DNA from: Synergistaceae bacterium
GTDB taxonomy: Bacteria; Synergistota; Synergistia; Synergistales; Aminobacteriaceae
Assembly: GCA_009783355.1 (NCBI GenBank)
Contig: WRHH01000005.1
Coordinates: 1-64,000 of the forward strand
DNA: 64,000 bases
Reading direction: 5' to 3'
The translations under genes and the position numbers were made by a program. Below are positions 55,555 through 63,448 of this stretch, one piece after another (positions within the stretch are counted from its first letter, which is position 1; every line of letters starts with the position of its first letter). The notes beneath the pieces were generated by a model. That model was not told the DNA's origin, did not search any database, and was given only the letters and a program-made list of their open reading frames with translations.

Positions 55555-56052
55555 GTGACTGTTTTGCGGTTTTTGCCATATCGTTTTGCCTTTCTGAAGT
55601 CGCGCCGCAAAGCGTTCACGATGTTTGAGATTATTGTGGTCGTTGCAATAATTGGTATACTTACAGTGATTGTTGTTCCGAGCGTAGTATGGGTGGAGCC
55701 TCCTCAACGAGCATTACAGCGGGCATTTATTGAAGCAGTTGATACTGCCAGAAGCGGAGCGTCTATCAGATTTCGTGTTGACAAGGAGGAAAATATAGGA
55801 GCTATTATCGTTGAAGTTTATTTGAAAGATACAGAAAATGAAATTGGCGGAAAAGCCGAAAGCGTCTGGAAGGCTTATCAAATGCAATGGCAACCGACAG
55901 GAAAAGAATGGACGTTTAAGCCGGAAATAATATATTTCTATCAGGATGGAATGTGCACTCCCGCAAAGATAATGTGGGGCAAACCTCCAAATAACGAGAA
56001 CTATCTGTTGACTGTTACCGGCTTCTTAGTGGAGACCAATACATTATTCTAA
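55555..56052 (+). CDS. Type II secretion minor pseudopilin, GspH-like
   Basis: This is a 165-aa pseudopilin-like protein. The cleavage region reads SRRKA|FTMFEIIVVVAIIGIL, with Ala rather than Gly at -1 and Glu at +5. The rest is beta-rich, fitting GspH or GspI-type minor pseudopilins that cap the pseudopilus. A GTG start at 55555 is used; a TTG at 55564, nearer a GGGGGTGA site, is an alternative. It follows gspG by 48 bases. Confidence 0.75.
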   Translation: MTVLRFLPYRFAFLKSRRKAFTMFEIIVVVAIIGILTVIVVPSVVWVEPPQRALQRAFIEAVDTARSGASIRFRVDKEENIGAIIVEVYLKDTENEIGGKAESVWKAYQMQWQPTGKEWTFKPEIIYFYQDGMCTPAKIMWGKPPNNENYLLTVTGFLVETNTLF

Positions 56053-56074
56053 AAATTAAGAGAATGAGGTTTTT

Positions 56075-56572
56075 ATGATAACACAGACAAAAACTTTAAA
56101 TCTCCCGAATATGGGATTTATTGCAGCGTTGCTGACATTATTCGTTGTTATAATTTTTATCGCGATAAAAATTATAACAGCGACTATTGCAACGACGACG
56201 GAAGAATCGGTATCGTATCCTAACCCTGTTATTGCAATAATTATGGATCTCCGAAACTTGAGAGCGTCAGCTGAAATTTTCCGTCAGGAGAACTTGGACA
56301 AGCTGGGCACGATAAAGCCGGATATCAAACTATTGAGCAACTACATGGAAAACCCCGCGAGATTCACAAAAAACAGGGGCGAATATATATTCGAGGAAGT
56401 CGATGGGGTATGGTGGGTTGGGTGTAACCTTGACGCAACCGGTCAGTCTTTGCTTGACCGCGAAGATGTTTGCGAAAGGCTTAGAATAATGGGGTACGGA
56501 ACAATTTATGGCAGTATGGATATAAATATACCATATTACAAACAAGATATAGTTTTCATGCGTGTTCAGTGA
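56075..56572 (+). CDS. Single-TM protein in the type II secretion cluster
   Basis: This is a 165-aa protein with an N-terminal membrane helix (FIAALLTLFVVIIFIAI, near residues 14-30) and a soluble domain that keeps two cysteines (VGCNLD and EDVCERL). It has the size and helix position of a minor pseudopilin, but no G|F cleavage site. It lies 22 bases after the GspH-like gene, so it is likely part of the secretion system (possibly a GspK/GspI stand-in). I do not recognise the family. Confidence 0.62.
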   Translation: MITQTKTLNLPNMGFIAALLTLFVVIIFIAIKIITATIATTTEESVSYPNPVIAIIMDLRNLRASAEIFRQENLDKLGTIKPDIKLLSNYMENPARFTKNRGEYIFEEVDGVWWVGCNLDATGQSLLDREDVCERLRIMGYGTIYGSMDINIPYYKQDIVFMRVQ

Positions 56573-56606
56573 AAAAGCTGCTCTATTCCGCGCGCATAAG
56601 AAAGCT

Positions 56607-56682
56607 TGGCGCGCCCGAGGCGATTTGAACGCCTGACCTACGGCTCCGGAGGCCGTCACTCTATCCGCTGAGCTACGGGCGC
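56607..56682 (-). tRNA. tRNA-Arg (anticodon CCG)
   Basis: A 76-nt cloverleaf: acceptor GCGCCCG with CGGGCGC, D arm GCTCAGCGGATAGAGT, anticodon stem ACGGC/GCCGT with loop CTCCGGA (anticodon CCG, reads CGG), T arm CAGGCGTTCAAATCGCCT. The 3' CCA is encoded. It faces the secretion genes. Confidence 0.95.
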
Positions 56683-56875
56683 GTGTGTAAGTTGCAAAAT
56701 TGCTCAGATTTGGTTACTTGAGCTATTATAGTAATAAAAAATATTAATGTTGCATTTTTAATTTAGTAGAATTGTAATTTTACATCATTTATACAGATTA
56801 TTCAATAGGTGGTTAATGTTTTTTTAATATTATAAATTGTTTATTTAACTGATCAAGAAAAATGGGGGATAGCCT

Positions 56876-57559
56876 GTGATTGTAAAGACAGTAAAGATAA
56901 ACGAAAGTAAGTGTAATGCTTGTTGCAAATGCGTAACTGCTTGTCAGGAAGGAGCAATAGGAATTATTGGTGGAAAAGCAAAACTACTGAACGGTGATAA
57001 CTGCCATGAATTCGGACGCTGTTTATCCATATGCCCAACAAAAGCGATTACTTACGAAGAGGTAGAAGAGACAATAAAAGATGCGGCTGCAAGCAGAGAT
57101 AATGCAGAGAATAGAAAGAATACCTATGCCAGACAAAGAGTAGTACATGAACCGGAACAGAAGCAGACGACGCAAAGAGTATCCCAGCTTTACCAATGGC
57201 CTGTGCATATTAGACTCATAGCAACAAATGTCGCGTACTTTGCCAATGCAGATTTACTTGTTGCTGCAGAGTGTTCAGCTTATGTATATGCAAATTTCCA
57301 CAATGACTACATGAAGGACAGAATAACAATTATCGGGTGCCCGAAGCTCGACGATTTGAATTACACAGAAAAGTTAGTCGACATTTTTAAAGTCAATAAA
57401 ATTAAATCCGTAGTAGTTGCCCGAATGGATGTTTCTTGTTGCAATGGAATTGAAAACGCGGTTAAAAAAGCGCTCCACATTGTTGGTATTCACAATATCA
57501 TATCGTCCCGGATTGTTACAATCTCGACAAATGGAAGAGTTTTAGAAATGGAAAAATAA
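56876..57559 (+). CDS. Two-cluster 4Fe-4S ferredoxin-like protein (first paralogue)
   Basis: This is a 227-aa iron-sulfur protein. Cluster motifs are CNACCKCVTAC (from C13) and CHEFGRCLSICP. A linker (about 75-105) leads to a C-terminal domain with WPVHIRLI, ADLLVAAECSAYVYANFHNDY, IIGCPKLDD and VARMDVSCCNGI, a recognised uncharacterised extension in anaerobe ferredoxins. That domain holds extra cysteines (SCC). The start is a GTG with a GGGGGA site. The electron partner is unknown. It is a paralogue of the next gene. Confidence 0.85.
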   Translation: MIVKTVKINESKCNACCKCVTACQEGAIGIIGGKAKLLNGDNCHEFGRCLSICPTKAITYEEVEETIKDAAASRDNAENRKNTYARQRVVHEPEQKQTTQRVSQLYQWPVHIRLIATNVAYFANADLLVAAECSAYVYANFHNDYMKDRITIIGCPKLDDLNYTEKLVDIFKVNKIKSVVVARMDVSCCNGIENAVKKALHIVGIHNIISSRIVTISTNGRVLEMEK

Positions 57560-57794
57560 AAACGCCCGTCCAAGCGCCAGCAGACAACAAGACAAGCGGT
57601 TCAAGACACATTGACGGTACTGAAAACGGATACCGCTAAATTTTCTAGGTATTTTCAGCGCCTTGCTATTTACCCTGAATTCCTCAAATCGTTACTCGTT
57701 CATATGAATATTCACTATTCTTAAATATACGGTATTAGCCGATTATATATTTATGAACTCCAAATTTATTCAGAATGAAATTGAGGGATATCTC
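57560..57794. other. Gap between the paralogous ferredoxin genes
   Basis: About 235 bases with no gene. I see no convincing tRNA, riboswitch or terminator. An ATG at 57753 opens a 14-residue extension of the next frame that does not resemble the family. Confidence 0.4.
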
Positions 57795-58496
57795 ATGATA
57801 AGAAAGATAATCAATATTGATAAAAACAAATGCATCGGTTGCGGATTGTGCGTATCCGCCTGCGATGAAGGAGCTATAGTCGTTGTAAACGGAAAGGCAG
57901 AGTTATTATGCGAAGATCACTGCGATGGACTTGGTGATTGTTTGCCGGTATGCCCGGTGGATGCGATATTATTTGAAGTGAAAGAGCCTGAAGTATATAA
58001 AAAAACCACTGTAGAAACAAATACTGAAAACAAACAGCCTGAAGATTTGTCTTGCGGCTGCCCTGCCACGTTTCCAAAGCCAGCTGGGAACGATAGCCAT
58101 GAAACAGCATCGAAACAAACTTATATTTACTATTGGCCGATACAAATTAAGCTTATGCCAATAACCGGGCCGCGTTTTTACGATGCAGATTTACTTTTTG
58201 CGGCTGACTGTACAGCTTTTGCTTATGGCAATTTTCATGAAGAATTCATGAAGAACAGAACAACCATTATCAATTGCGTAAAATTTGACAAGAGCGATTA
58301 CTCCGAAAAACTGACAACCATCCTTAGGACGAATCGTATTAAATCTATGACGCTTGTACGAATGAATGTTCCTTGTTGCAGCGGAATTGAAAGCGTTGCA
58401 AAATACGCGCTCAAGAATTGCGGCAAGGTCATTCCATACCGCGCGGTAGTAATGTCGATAGATGGAAGAATCATAGAAAGCATACAAGAGGAATAA
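57795..58496 (+). CDS. Two-cluster 4Fe-4S ferredoxin-like protein (second paralogue)
   Basis: This 233-aa protein has the same build as its upstream neighbour: CIGCGLCVSAC and CDGLGDCLPVCP cluster motifs, a Cys-containing linker (DLSCGCPATFP), then WPIQIKLMP, DADLLFAADCTAFAYGNFH and VRMNVPCCSGI. The CDGLGxCLxxCP form is the more standard one. The ATG has a GAGGG site. Sequence identity with the first copy is moderate, so the duplication is older than that of the chemoreceptors. Confidence 0.86.
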   Translation: MIRKIINIDKNKCIGCGLCVSACDEGAIVVVNGKAELLCEDHCDGLGDCLPVCPVDAILFEVKEPEVYKKTTVETNTENKQPEDLSCGCPATFPKPAGNDSHETASKQTYIYYWPIQIKLMPITGPRFYDADLLFAADCTAFAYGNFHEEFMKNRTTIINCVKFDKSDYSEKLTTILRTNRIKSMTLVRMNVPCCSGIESVAKYALKNCGKVIPYRAVVMSIDGRIIESIQEE

Positions 58497-58650
58497 CTCA
58501 AACTAAACTTGATAATATCCTGAGTACCCATTGTTTTTCATAACAAACTTTCTTAAGATATAATGTATTTGATATTATGGACGTAAAGCGCGTAAAATAA
58601 GCGTACGTTCCCAAAAAGAAATTTGAATATGAAAGAGTGGGGAATACTTT

Positions 58651-59661
58651 ATGTACAAAAACCGCAAATCATTATATGAAGATTTGGAGAATCGTCTTAA
58701 AAGCAAATTGCTTGTTTACATAACGAGTGACCGCAGAGGTTTTGAGACGCAAATAGCAAGAGATGTCATTGATATTTTCATAAATCAATTGGATACGATT
58801 GGCAATGTGTCCAAGATTTCGCTCTATCTGTATACGCGCGGCGGAGAAACCGCTGCAGCGTGGAACATAATTAACTTATTGAAATTGTATTGCGATGAAT
58901 TACAAGTAATCGTACCGCACAAGGCTCACAGCGCCGGAACACTAATTTGCATAGGCGCAAATTCAATCATAATGACAAAACAAGCAACGCTTGGCCCCAT
59001 TGACCCCAATGTTAATACTTTCTTAAACCCGCCAATCCCCGGCGCGCCGCCGCAGAAAACTTTTCCTGTAAGCGTTGAAGCTGTAAAGGGCTATCTGGCT
59101 TTTGCCAAAGAAGAATTGTCCATCAAGGATGACGCGGCGCTTGCAAGTATCATGATAAAACTATCTGACGCGGTACACCCTCTGGTATTAGGCGAGGTGT
59201 ACCGTTCCAGAGCGCAGATAAAAATGCTCGCGGAAAAACTCTTGACAAACCAAATAGAAGACCCCGAAAAGATTCAGCAAATAATTGAATTTTTATGCAG
59301 CGATTCCGGCAGCCATGACTACACCATCAACAGGCGCGAAGCAAAAAATATGGGACTTCAGATAGACAAACCTGACGAAGAAGTGTATAAATCAATTAAA
59401 GCCATATACGACGACATAAGCAGCGAGTTGGGGTTTGAAACGCCTTTTGATCTAGTCTCGCTCGCGCGAGCCGGTTCCGGTTCATATAGCATTAAGCGGG
59501 CTCTCATAGAAAGCATAGCGGGCGGAAGCGATTATTTCGTTACACAGGGAAAAGCAACGCTTGTACCAATGCACGCTCAACCGGGAATGCCTCAATTTGG
59601 CATTCAACAACAAGGCATTCAAGACGAAAGGATATACGAAGGATGGTTGCGTGAGCTATAA
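58651..59661 (+). CDS. ClpP-fold serine protease of the SDH family
   Basis: This is a 336-aa protein of the serine dehydrogenase proteinase (SDH/SppA-like) family. ISLYLYTRGGETAAAW resembles the oxyanion strand of ClpP-fold proteases, and the nucleophile serine is in PHKAHSAGTLICIGA. A C-terminal helical domain follows and the tail is rich in Gln and Gly (GMPQFGIQQQGIQ). There is no signal peptide, so it acts in the cytoplasm or at the membrane face. Substrates are unknown. The M48 protease gene follows 18 bases later. Confidence 0.85.
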   Translation: MYKNRKSLYEDLENRLKSKLLVYITSDRRGFETQIARDVIDIFINQLDTIGNVSKISLYLYTRGGETAAAWNIINLLKLYCDELQVIVPHKAHSAGTLICIGANSIIMTKQATLGPIDPNVNTFLNPPIPGAPPQKTFPVSVEAVKGYLAFAKEELSIKDDAALASIMIKLSDAVHPLVLGEVYRSRAQIKMLAEKLLTNQIEDPEKIQQIIEFLCSDSGSHDYTINRREAKNMGLQIDKPDEEVYKSIKAIYDDISSELGFETPFDLVSLARAGSGSYSIKRALIESIAGGSDYFVTQGKATLVPMHAQPGMPQFGIQQQGIQDERIYEGWLREL

Positions 59662-59679
59662 GAATGAGAGGAATCGAAC

Positions 59680-60921
59680 ATGCGAAATATTTATTTTTAT
59701 ATAATAATTGTTTTATTTATATTGAATTTTTTTTGGGATCAATTTTTATCGTATCTGAATCGTACGCAGATGAGCCCAAACCTGCCGAAAGAACTGGAGG
59801 GGATATATGACTCCACGGAGTACGCAAGACAGCAGGCGTACCAGAAAGAAAACAGCCGTTTTGCAATGATTTCCGACGGGTTTTCGTTTATTATAGTCGC
59901 GGCGATTATATGGTACGGCGGCGCCGGTTGGCTTGACGGGATGCTTAGAATGTATATTGACAACGCTATCCTGTTGTCGGTAATGTTTTTCTGGGTATTT
60001 TCCATTTTCGACTGGATTCTGAACATTCCTTTTGACTGGTACGACACTTTCGTCATAGAACAAAAATTTGGCTTCAATAAGACGACCCGCCGGACATTTG
60101 CTCTGGACGAGGTGAAAAGTATTGCACTTAAGTTGATTATAGAAGGAGTGATAATATCAATCCTCGTGATTGCTTTTAATTACATCAAAGGCTACTCTTG
60201 GATATGGGCATGGGCTGCTATTTCAGTCTTTACGCTTACGCTCTCGTTCTTTTATTCCGAATGGATTGTCCCGATTTTCAATAAACAAACGCCGCTTGAG
60301 GAAGGCGAGCTCAGGTCAGCTATTGAGATTTTTGCACAAAAAACCTCGTTTTCCATTCGCAATATTTACGTCATCGACGGCTCAAAGCGAAGCACAAAAT
60401 CAAACGCTTATTTTACGGGATTTGGTAAGAAAAAGCGCATTGTTCTATACGATACGCTGATCAATGACTTAAACACGGATGAAATAGTTGCAGTGCTTGC
60501 CCACGAAATAGGCCATTATAAAAAGAAGCACGTTATATACCAAATAGCGATTTCTATCTCGTTCATGGGACTCCTGCTTTGGGCATTAACATTATTTCTT
60601 GATAATCCTGAGATAGCTTATGCGCTTGGCGGGACGACTCCCTCTTTCCATTTGGCTGCGGTCGGTTTTTCTTTGATATATTCACCATTTTCCGAGGTGT
60701 TCAATTTTGCGGCTAATTACATATCCCGCAAAAACGAATACGCAGCTGATAACTTCGCCGCCTCGCATGGAATGGGAGAGGCGCTTATTGAGGGACTTAA
60801 GAAAATCTCCTCTAAAGCGCTATCCAATCTCACGCCTCATCATTTCGTAGTTTTCTGGCGCCATTCCCATCCGACTCTGCTGCAAAGGATGCGAATACTT
60901 CACACAGAGAAAACGAATTGA
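59680..60921 (+). CDS. M48 family metallopeptidase, CAAX protease 1 (Ste24)-like
   Basis: This is a 413-aa membrane zinc protease. Zinc ligands are in AVLAHEIGHYKKKH (HExxH) and the later glutamate in SRKNEYAADNFAASHG. It has several hydrophobic helices in the first 230 residues and a Ste24-type N-terminal domain (FDWILNIPFDWYDTFVIEQKFGFN). Bacterial relatives take part in membrane-protein quality control. It is co-oriented with the ClpP-fold protease, so the pair may form one degradation unit. Confidence 0.93.
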   Translation: MRNIYFYIIIVLFILNFFWDQFLSYLNRTQMSPNLPKELEGIYDSTEYARQQAYQKENSRFAMISDGFSFIIVAAIIWYGGAGWLDGMLRMYIDNAILLSVMFFWVFSIFDWILNIPFDWYDTFVIEQKFGFNKTTRRTFALDEVKSIALKLIIEGVIISILVIAFNYIKGYSWIWAWAAISVFTLTLSFFYSEWIVPIFNKQTPLEEGELRSAIEIFAQKTSFSIRNIYVIDGSKRSTKSNAYFTGFGKKKRIVLYDTLINDLNTDEIVAVLAHEIGHYKKKHVIYQIAISISFMGLLLWALTLFLDNPEIAYALGGTTPSFHLAAVGFSLIYSPFSEVFNFAANYISRKNEYAADNFAASHGMGEALIEGLKKISSKALSNLTPHHFVVFWRHSHPTLLQRMRILHTEKTN

Positions 60922-60957
60922 CTTACATAATATTATGTAATACTATATTAATTTGGA

Positions 60958-61149
60958 ATGAGTGGAATGAGGCCAAAAGAACTAATGAAATTGCTTTCGC
61001 AAAATGGCTGGGAAGTTGTGAGAATAGAAGGATCACACTATATTCACCAGCACCATACACGGCCCGGTAATATATCTGTTCCCTTCCATAATAAAGAGAT
61101 GGCCACAGGTACCCTAAACGCAATCCTAAAGGCAGCTGGTCTTAAATGA
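60958..61149 (+). CDS. hicA: HicA-family mRNA interferase toxin
   Basis: This is a 63-aa double-stranded-RNA-binding-like toxin. The motif VRIEGSHYIHQHHTRPGN (with the catalytic His of GSHxxxxH) and VPFHNKEMATGTLNAILKAAG is typical. An internal ATG three codons in is the alternative start; neither has a strong ribosome site. The matching antitoxin follows 37 bases later. Confidence 0.9.
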   Translation: MSGMRPKELMKLLSQNGWEVVRIEGSHYIHQHHTRPGNISVPFHNKEMATGTLNAILKAAGLK

Positions 61150-61186
61150 TGTTTTCCGAGGGCTGATATTTTGGAGGTGACTTCTA

Positions 61187-61594
61187 ATGAAGTATGTTTA
61201 TCCAGCGGTTTTTACAGAAGAATATGTTGCGGAGCGCGGAACAGTTTTCACCGTGGTATTCCCTGATGTACTCGGATGTGTAACCGAGGGAGATTCTCTT
61301 TCTGGCGCCATAGAAATGGCACGGGAAGCATTAGCCGGTTGCATTTGCTCCATGCAACAACGCAATGAAGCTATTCCCGTTGCGTCTCCTTTGGAGGATG
61401 TTCAATGCAAAGACGGTTTTGTTAGTCTCATAGACCTTGATATGTTTGAATATAAACGCAAGACAGAAAACAGAGCCATCAAGCGAACGGTAAGCTTGCC
61501 TTTATGGCTTGATACAATGGCGCAGAACGCCGGGCTTAATTTCTCACAAACAATTCAGGATGCGCTGAAAGAACGCCTAGGCGTTCATCAATAG
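61187..61594 (+). CDS. hicB: HicB-family antitoxin
   Basis: This is a 135-aa antitoxin with a degraded RNase H-like N-terminal domain (YPAVFTEEY, FTVVFPDVLGCVTEGDSL, AIEMAREALAGCI) that masks HicA, and a ribbon-helix-helix type C-terminus (KRTVSLPLWLDTMAQNAG, SQTIQDALKERL) that would bind the operon promoter. It starts at an ATG with a strong TGGAGGTGA site. Toxin first, antitoxin second is the usual HicAB order. Confidence 0.92.
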   Translation: MKYVYPAVFTEEYVAERGTVFTVVFPDVLGCVTEGDSLSGAIEMAREALAGCICSMQQRNEAIPVASPLEDVQCKDGFVSLIDLDMFEYKRKTENRAIKRTVSLPLWLDTMAQNAGLNFSQTIQDALKERLGVHQ

Positions 61595-61629
61595 CCGCAT
61601 CATATCTTCAAAGGCTCATATAAAGGCGG

Positions 61630-61812
61630 GGCTGTAACAAAAATAGTATATTGGATAGCCAAACCACAATATATAGTGGTTGTTCGGCATTGTGTACACA
61701 ATATGTTGTAGGGGCGGCTTGTAGCTGCCAGCTTTTGTTACAGCCCCCTACAATGTTTATATAGCTTTTGTCTTTATTTCTGTCTTTTCTAAGCTCTAAG
61801 CTCTGCTTTTAA
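61630..61812 (-). repeat. Palindromes and AGAGCTT heptamers after hicB
   Basis: Plus strand: CCACAATATATAGTGG and ATTGTGTACACAAT palindromes, TGTAGGGGCGGCTTGTAGCTGCC, then CCCCCTACAATG, a TTTGTCTTT stretch and CTAAGCTCTAAGCTCTGC. On the minus strand AGAGCTTAGAGCTTAG supplies the stop of the small membrane gene at 61796. Confidence 0.75.
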
Positions 61813-61993
61813 TCCTTTTCCCTGAAAAAATCAATTTCGCAACCCATTCCGGCGCAGGCCAATCTTTCCATTTGGCGGCGCGCGATAATAATCCGAACAT
61901 GAATGCCGCCGCGAATGCGTATATCGATTGCGTCCAAATGGCTACGCCAAAACTTATGAAACAGAGTGCGGCAAAAAGATCTCTAAGAACCAA
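61796..61993 (-). CDS. Small membrane protein downstream of dctM
   Basis: This is a 65-aa frame starting at a TTG with GGTGA six bases upstream, six bases after the dctM stop. Two hydrophobic stretches (LFAALCFISFGVAIW and YAFAAAFMFGLL) are followed by a basic tail. Its place in the TRAP operon and its hydrophobic pattern suggest a real small protein, but no family is recognised. The last residues (SRA) and stop lie in an AGAGCTT heptamer repeat. Confidence 0.5.
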   Translation of the reverse strand: MVLRDLFAALCFISFGVAIWTQSIYAFAAAFMFGLLSRAAKWKDWPAPEWVAKLIFSGKRIKSRA

Positions 61994-61999
61994 ATCGCG

Positions 62000-63448
62000 T
62001 CACCATGGCGTCCCAAGCACTATGTGCGGCAGGAAAAGCGCAAATTTCGGGAAATACGTGGTGACAATCAAAGTCGGTACCCATGCTAAAGCTATTATCC
62101 AAAGCGTCGGTTTCATCATTTCATTTATCGGAGCGTTTCCAAGCCGCGCCCCGAGATACAAGACCGGCGCCGCAGGCGGGGTTATGCAGCCAAGCCCCGT
62201 ATTTACTCCGACTATTGCTGCGTAATGTATGGGATTGAATCCCAACTGCATTATTATCGGCATCAGTATGGGAGTCGTAAGAGTTACGTTGCTTATATCG
62301 TCCATCAGCATTCCCATAATCACAAGGAAAATATTTATCATGAACATTATGACCCAGCGGTCGTCGGAAATCGCGCGGAAAACGCCAAGCATCTTGGAAG
62401 GCACGTCTTCAAGTATATAGAGGCGTGTGAGCATCATGACGGAAAACAGCATTACCATTATGACTCCCGTTGTTACTGCAGATTCGACAAGGGATTCGTA
62501 AAGTCCTTTTAACGAAAGCCCTTTATATACAAACATTCCGACAGGGATAGCGTATATTACAGCCATGGCAGCTGCCTCTGTGGGGGTGAATATGCCTCCA
62601 TATATACCGCCCAATACTATTACGGGCAACATTAGAGCCGGCAACGCTGACATTCCTTTGTTTAAAATACCGACAAAGATAGAGTATATCACGGCAAAAA
62701 TCACCGCCTCTGTGGGAGTGAGTATGTCTTTATATATGCAGACCGATATTATAACGAGTAATAAAAGAGTTGGCAGCGCGGACCTTCCGCGTTTCCGCAA
62801 GAGTTCCATCTTTTGCTCTTTTGAAACCTCCGAAGACAGTTTTATGCTGGTTACATCCTTTAGAAGCCAACAATTTACTATACTTATAAGGGTGGTCATC
62901 ATAAGCCCGGGAAGCACTGTCGCTAGGAAACAGGCAAGCACCGACTGCCCGCTTATCCACGCAAAGATGATTAGGGTAGAGTTAGGCGGGATGAGCATTC
63001 CAAGAAGCGAAGCGTTTGACATTACGGCGGCGGCTATACCTCGCGGATATCCCGCGGCTTCGAGCCTGGGAAACATTATCGCGCCTATGCAGGAAAGGGT
63101 AGCGCACGCGGAGCCGGTTATGGAACCAAATACCGCGCAGGAAATTGTGCCGACTATTCCCAAACCGCCCTTTATTTTGCCGACAAATATATCGACTACA
63201 TTGATAAGTTGTTCTCCTATTTTCCCCCGCTCCATTATTCCGCCCGCCATAATGAAAAGAGCTATCGAAAGAAGGGCTATACTGTTCATCTGAGTGAAAC
63301 CATACGGTAAAATTTGTGAAGTGGGATAACCGGTTCCGGCAGTTCCTCCAAACATTAGAAGCAACGCAGCGGAAGCCATAAAGCTCATCGGTACAGGAAC
63401 TCCCATTATTAGAGTTATTAAGAGAACTATTAACGCAATGTAAATCAT
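62000..63448 (-). CDS. dctM: TRAP transporter large permease DctM with duplicated segment
   Basis: This 482-aa protein is the large membrane subunit of a TRAP transporter, which imports carboxylates with Na+ using a binding protein (not in the window). There are more than 12 hydrophobic segments; motifs are GGIMERGKIGEQLINVVDI, FGSITGSACATLSCIGAIM, IPPNSTLIIFAW and GVNTGLGCITPPAAPVLYL. It is about 50 aa longer than usual because a 44-aa segment with PTEA..AVIY is tandemly repeated. The ATG overlaps the dctQ stop by four bases; an extension to 63577 lies inside dctQ and is rejected. Confidence 0.92.
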   Translation of the reverse strand: MIYIALIVLLITLIMGVPVPMSFMASAALLLMFGGTAGTGYPTSQILPYGFTQMNSIALLSIALFIMAGGIMERGKIGEQLINVVDIFVGKIKGGLGIVGTISCAVFGSITGSACATLSCIGAIMFPRLEAAGYPRGIAAAVMSNASLLGMLIPPNSTLIIFAWISGQSVLACFLATVLPGLMMTTLISIVNCWLLKDVTSIKLSSEVSKEQKMELLRKRGRSALPTLLLLVIISVCIYKDILTPTEAVIFAVIYSIFVGILNKGMSALPALMLPVIVLGGIYGGIFTPTEAAAMAVIYAIPVGMFVYKGLSLKGLYESLVESAVTTGVIMVMLFSVMMLTRLYILEDVPSKMLGVFRAISDDRWVIMFMINIFLVIMGMLMDDISNVTLTTPILMPIIMQLGFNPIHYAAIVGVNTGLGCITPPAAPVLYLGARLGNAPINEMMKPTLWIIALAWVPTLIVTTYFPKFALFLPHIVLGTPW

